NCBI RefSeq assembly: GCF_001507595.1 | Contig: NZ_LQBQ01000002.1 | Location: forward strand, 1-64,000 | Length of the DNA: 64,000 nucleotides | Reading direction: 5' to 3' | From: Ruegeria marisrubri | GTDB taxonomy: Bacteria > Pseudomonadota > Alphaproteobacteria > Rhodobacterales > Rhodobacteraceae | Shown: piece by piece, positions 61,633 through 64,000 of the stretch | How positions within the stretch are numbered: the first letter of the stretch is position 1 | Layout: each line of letters begins with the position of its first letter | The notes under the pieces: generated by a model | Databases searched by the model: none | Told to the model about the DNA's origin: nothing | Seen by the model: the letters and a program-made list of their open reading frames with translations, nothing else | Made by a program: the position numbers and the translations under genes

Positions 61633-63078
61633 TCAGCCCGGATCGGTATTGTAGATCAGCCGCTCGTCACAAGGCGCCACCCGCAGGATGTTCGTGGTGC
61701 CCGGCACGTTGAAGGGAACGCCCGCCGTTACGACGATCTGGTCGGTCTCACAGGCGAATCCCCCCGAGCGGGCCGCACGAGCGGCGTTGACCACCGCCCC
61801 CTTGAACCGCTCCAGTTCCGGCGTCATCACGCAGTGGCACCCCCAGCTCAGGCATAGCCGCCGCGCGGTGCCGACCAGAGATGTCATGGCGATGATCGGA
61901 ACGCCGGGGCGTTCCCGGGCGGTCAGCAACGCGGTCGTGCCGCTTTGCGTAAAGCAGCAGATGGCCTTGATGTCGGTCTTCTCCGCGATTTCACGAGCTG
62001 CGGCGACGATGGCGTCGGCGACGGTCGACCCCCTGGCCGTGCGCGACGCGTTGATGATCTGGGTGTAGGTGGGGTCGGCCTCGACCTCGACCGCAACCCG
62101 GTCCATCGTCTTCACCGCTTCGACCGGATAGCTGCCGGCGGCCGATTCCGCGCTCAGCATGATGGCGTCGGTGCCTTCGTAGATGGCGGTGGCCACGTCC
62201 GAAACCTCGGCCCGCGTGGGCATCGGGCTTTCGATCATGCTTTCCAGCATCTGCGTTGCCACGATCACCGGCTTTGCGGCCGCGCGGCACTTGCGCACCA
62301 GGCGCTTCTGGATAGGGGGCACCGCCGAAACCGGCAATTCGACACCCAGATCGCCCCGCGCGACCATGATCCCGTCCGAGGCATCGAGGATCTCGTCAAA
62401 GGCTTCGACCGCCGCGGGTTTTTCGATCTTCGACAGGATCGCGGCGCGCCCGTCAGCCAGCGCGCGGGCTTCGAACACGTCCTTGGCGCGTTGAACGAAA
62501 CTCAGCGCCAGCCAGTCGACCCCAAGTTGGCAAACGAATTCCAGATCGGCGCGATCCTTTTCCGACAGCGCCGCCAAAGGCAGCACCACATCGGGCACGT
62601 TCACGCCCTTGCGGTTCGAGATCGTCCCACCGGTCTCCACCCTGCAGTCGGCAAAATCGCGGCCGCAGTGTTCGACCACCAGCCTGATCTTGCCGTCATT
62701 GACCAGCAGATGCGCACCCGGCTCCAGCGCCTCGAAAATCTCGGGATGCGGCAGGCAGACCCGGCTGGCGTCGCCATCCGCCTCATCCAGATCAAGCCGG
62801 AACGAGGCGCCCTCCGCAAGTTCCTCTTCGCCATTGGCAAAGACACCGACGCGCAGCTTCGGCCCCTGCAGGTCGGCCAGAATGGCGATCGGGCTGTCCA
62901 GATCCTTCTCCACCTGCCGGATGATCCGGTGCTTCTCGCGGATCTCGTCATGGCTGCCGTGGCTCATGTTCAGGCGGAACACATCCGCGCCCGCCTCATG
63001 CAGGGCCCGGATCATCTCGTAGCTTTCGGATGCCGGCCCAAGGGTCGCCACGATTTTCACATTTCTCAGGCGTCGCAT
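61633..63078 (-). CDS. pyk: Pyruvate kinase
   Basis: A 481-residue glycolytic enzyme making pyruvate and ATP from PEP. Motifs are FRLNMSHGSHDE, IEKPAAVEAFDEI and VARGDLGVELP, then RAEVSDVATAIYEGTDAIML with the following Ser-rich segment. The B domain and C-terminal regulatory domain are complete. It may be co-transcribed with rpmI-rplT, but 153 bases separate them. Confidence 0.95.
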   Translation of the reverse strand: MRRLRNVKIVATLGPASESYEMIRALHEAGADVFRLNMSHGSHDEIREKHRIIRQVEKDLDSPIAILADLQGPKLRVGVFANGEEELAEGASFRLDLDEADGDASRVCLPHPEIFEALEPGAHLLVNDGKIRLVVEHCGRDFADCRVETGGTISNRKGVNVPDVVLPLAALSEKDRADLEFVCQLGVDWLALSFVQRAKDVFEARALADGRAAILSKIEKPAAVEAFDEILDASDGIMVARGDLGVELPVSAVPPIQKRLVRKCRAAAKPVIVATQMLESMIESPMPTRAEVSDVATAIYEGTDAIMLSAESAAGSYPVEAVKTMDRVAVEVEADPTYTQIINASRTARGSTVADAIVAAAREIAEKTDIKAICCFTQSGTTALLTARERPGVPIIAMTSLVGTARRLCLSWGCHCVMTPELERFKGAVVNAARAARSGGFACETDQIVVTAGVPFNVPGTTNILRVAPCDERLIYNTDPG

Positions 63079-63195
63079 TGGCTCCGCTCACCTCCATCCC
63101 GCCTTGTTATCGCAAACAGTGTTGGCGCCGCTTATCGCCCAATTCCCTTTCCCAAGCAACTGCCCTAAAGGTGCGACAAACAAGATGACAGGCAG

Positions 63196-63933
63196 ATGAC
63201 ATACACTCCGTTTTTCATTCATGGTGAAGATCGGCCCTCGCGCTGGCTGATCACCTGCGACCACGCGACCAACATGGTGCCACCCGAGATCAACGGCGGC
63301 GACCTTGGGCTGCCGCGCGAGGACATGGAGCGCCACATCGCTTACGACGTCGGCGCCTACGAGGTTTCCAAACATCTGGGCGAGTTGATGAACGCACCGG
63401 TGATCGCGGCCAATTTCTCGCGGCTGGTGATCGACCCGAACCGCGGAGAGGACGACCCGACCCTCCTGATGAAGCTTTATGACGGCTCGATCATTCCGGG
63501 CAACCGCCACGCCGACGATGCCGAGCGCGAGCGTCGGCTGAACATGTGCTACCGGCCCTATCACGAGGCCCTCGCGCGCATGGCATCGCTGCCGCACGCA
63601 GTGATCCTTTCCATGCATTCTTTTACAAGGCAACTGCGAGGCCGCGATCCACGCCCCTGGCATATCGGCGTCCTTCACACGGATGACGAACGCCTGTCCC
63701 GCCCGCTCATCGAGCGTCTGCGGGCCGAGGGCGATCTCTGCGTCGGGGTCAACGAACCTTATGGCGGCCACCTGCCCGGTGACTCGATCGACAAGCACTG
63801 CACCGCCCACAACCGCCCGAACGTGCTGATCGAACTCAGAAACGACCTGATCGCCGATCACGCGGGTCAGCGGGCATGGGCCGAACGTCTGGCCCCCATT
63901 CTGGAGCAGGCACTGGCAGACAGCGGCCTCTGA
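63196..63933 (+). CDS. N-formylglutamate amidohydrolase family protein
   Basis: A 245-residue zinc-hydrolase of the FGase family. Features are LITCDHATNMVPPEI, SRLVIDPNRGEDDPTLL, ILSMHSFTRQLRG and NEPYGG. Classical members (HutG) cut N-formylglutamate in histidine breakdown, but no hut genes are here and many family members have other substrates. It is divergent from pyk with 117 bases between. Start ATG 63196 or possibly a little upstream. Confidence 0.85.
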   Translation: MTYTPFFIHGEDRPSRWLITCDHATNMVPPEINGGDLGLPREDMERHIAYDVGAYEVSKHLGELMNAPVIAANFSRLVIDPNRGEDDPTLLMKLYDGSIIPGNRHADDAERERRLNMCYRPYHEALARMASLPHAVILSMHSFTRQLRGRDPRPWHIGVLHTDDERLSRPLIERLRAEGDLCVGVNEPYGGHLPGDSIDKHCTAHNRPNVLIELRNDLIADHAGQRAWAERLAPILEQALADSGL

Positions 63934-64000
63934 AGCGGTGAACCTCTGACCACAGCTTCTTGTGGGACCGTCTCGACGTCCCCACATTCTGTGGAGAGGA

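Overview
The window looks like a chromosome segment of a marine roseobacter (Rhodobacteraceae, Alphaproteobacteria), probably close to Ruegeria. The support is the mix of families: MipZ, COQ9, homogentisate catabolism, a Tpa-type taurine-pyruvate aminotransferase, class III cyclase, PPK2, a LuxI autoinducer synthase and high-GC coding with strong codon bias. The genus is inference; no rRNA or other decisive marker is present.

Region 1 (1-10 kb) is mobile DNA. An IS21-type end sits on the left edge and cuts a hypothetical gene. Next is a tightly overlapping minus-strand operon, large serine recombinase - ParB-like - RepB/ParB-like (5405 to 808). Its middle gene is split by a complete 1,229-bp IS3-family element with a 5-bp target duplication. 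A small DNA-binding protein is divergent from it across a perfect inverted repeat. Then comes a second element headed by a tyrosine integrase (6196-7389), with an AT-richer orphan gene, an AlpA-like excisionase and a conserved pair of unknown genes.

Region 2 (10.2-17.4 kb) is a compact cassette: a TetR regulator divergent from a BMP-type ABC importer (binding protein, double ATPase, two permeases), then a PuuE-like deacetylase/cyclic-amide hydrolase and a ureohydrolase. All but one junction overlap or nearly overlap. The ureohydrolase has a paralogue (about 86% identical by eye) at 36.3 kb. A 19-bp sequence at the integrase start recurs with one mismatch at 17.84 kb, just beyond the cassette, so regions 1b and 2 may be one island.

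Region 3 (18.4-23.9 kb) is a signalling locus: membrane histidine kinase, a response regulator, a LuxI-type synthase without a neighbouring luxR, and a second divergent response regulator. Both regulators carry what looks like a degenerate GGDEF domain (GSGAF and GNGVF).

Region 4 (24-64 kb) is largely core: GH25 muramidase, rplS-rpmE, mipZ, a class III cyclase; a homogentisate cluster (MarR regulator, hmgA, fahA, MBL-fold protein, FAD monooxygenase, DUF2783, VOC protein, maiA); ureohydrolase copy 2, acyl-CoA ligase, tpa; quinone reductases, COQ9, rpsU, DMT exporter, sulfatase, ppk2, Lrp-ald, MscS, a GMC oxidoreductase, ytoQ, LysR, pheST, DUF1326, rplT-rpmI, pyk and an N-formylglutamate amidohydrolase. 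Intrinsic terminators are clear at most convergent junctions. No rRNA, tRNA or CRISPR array was found.
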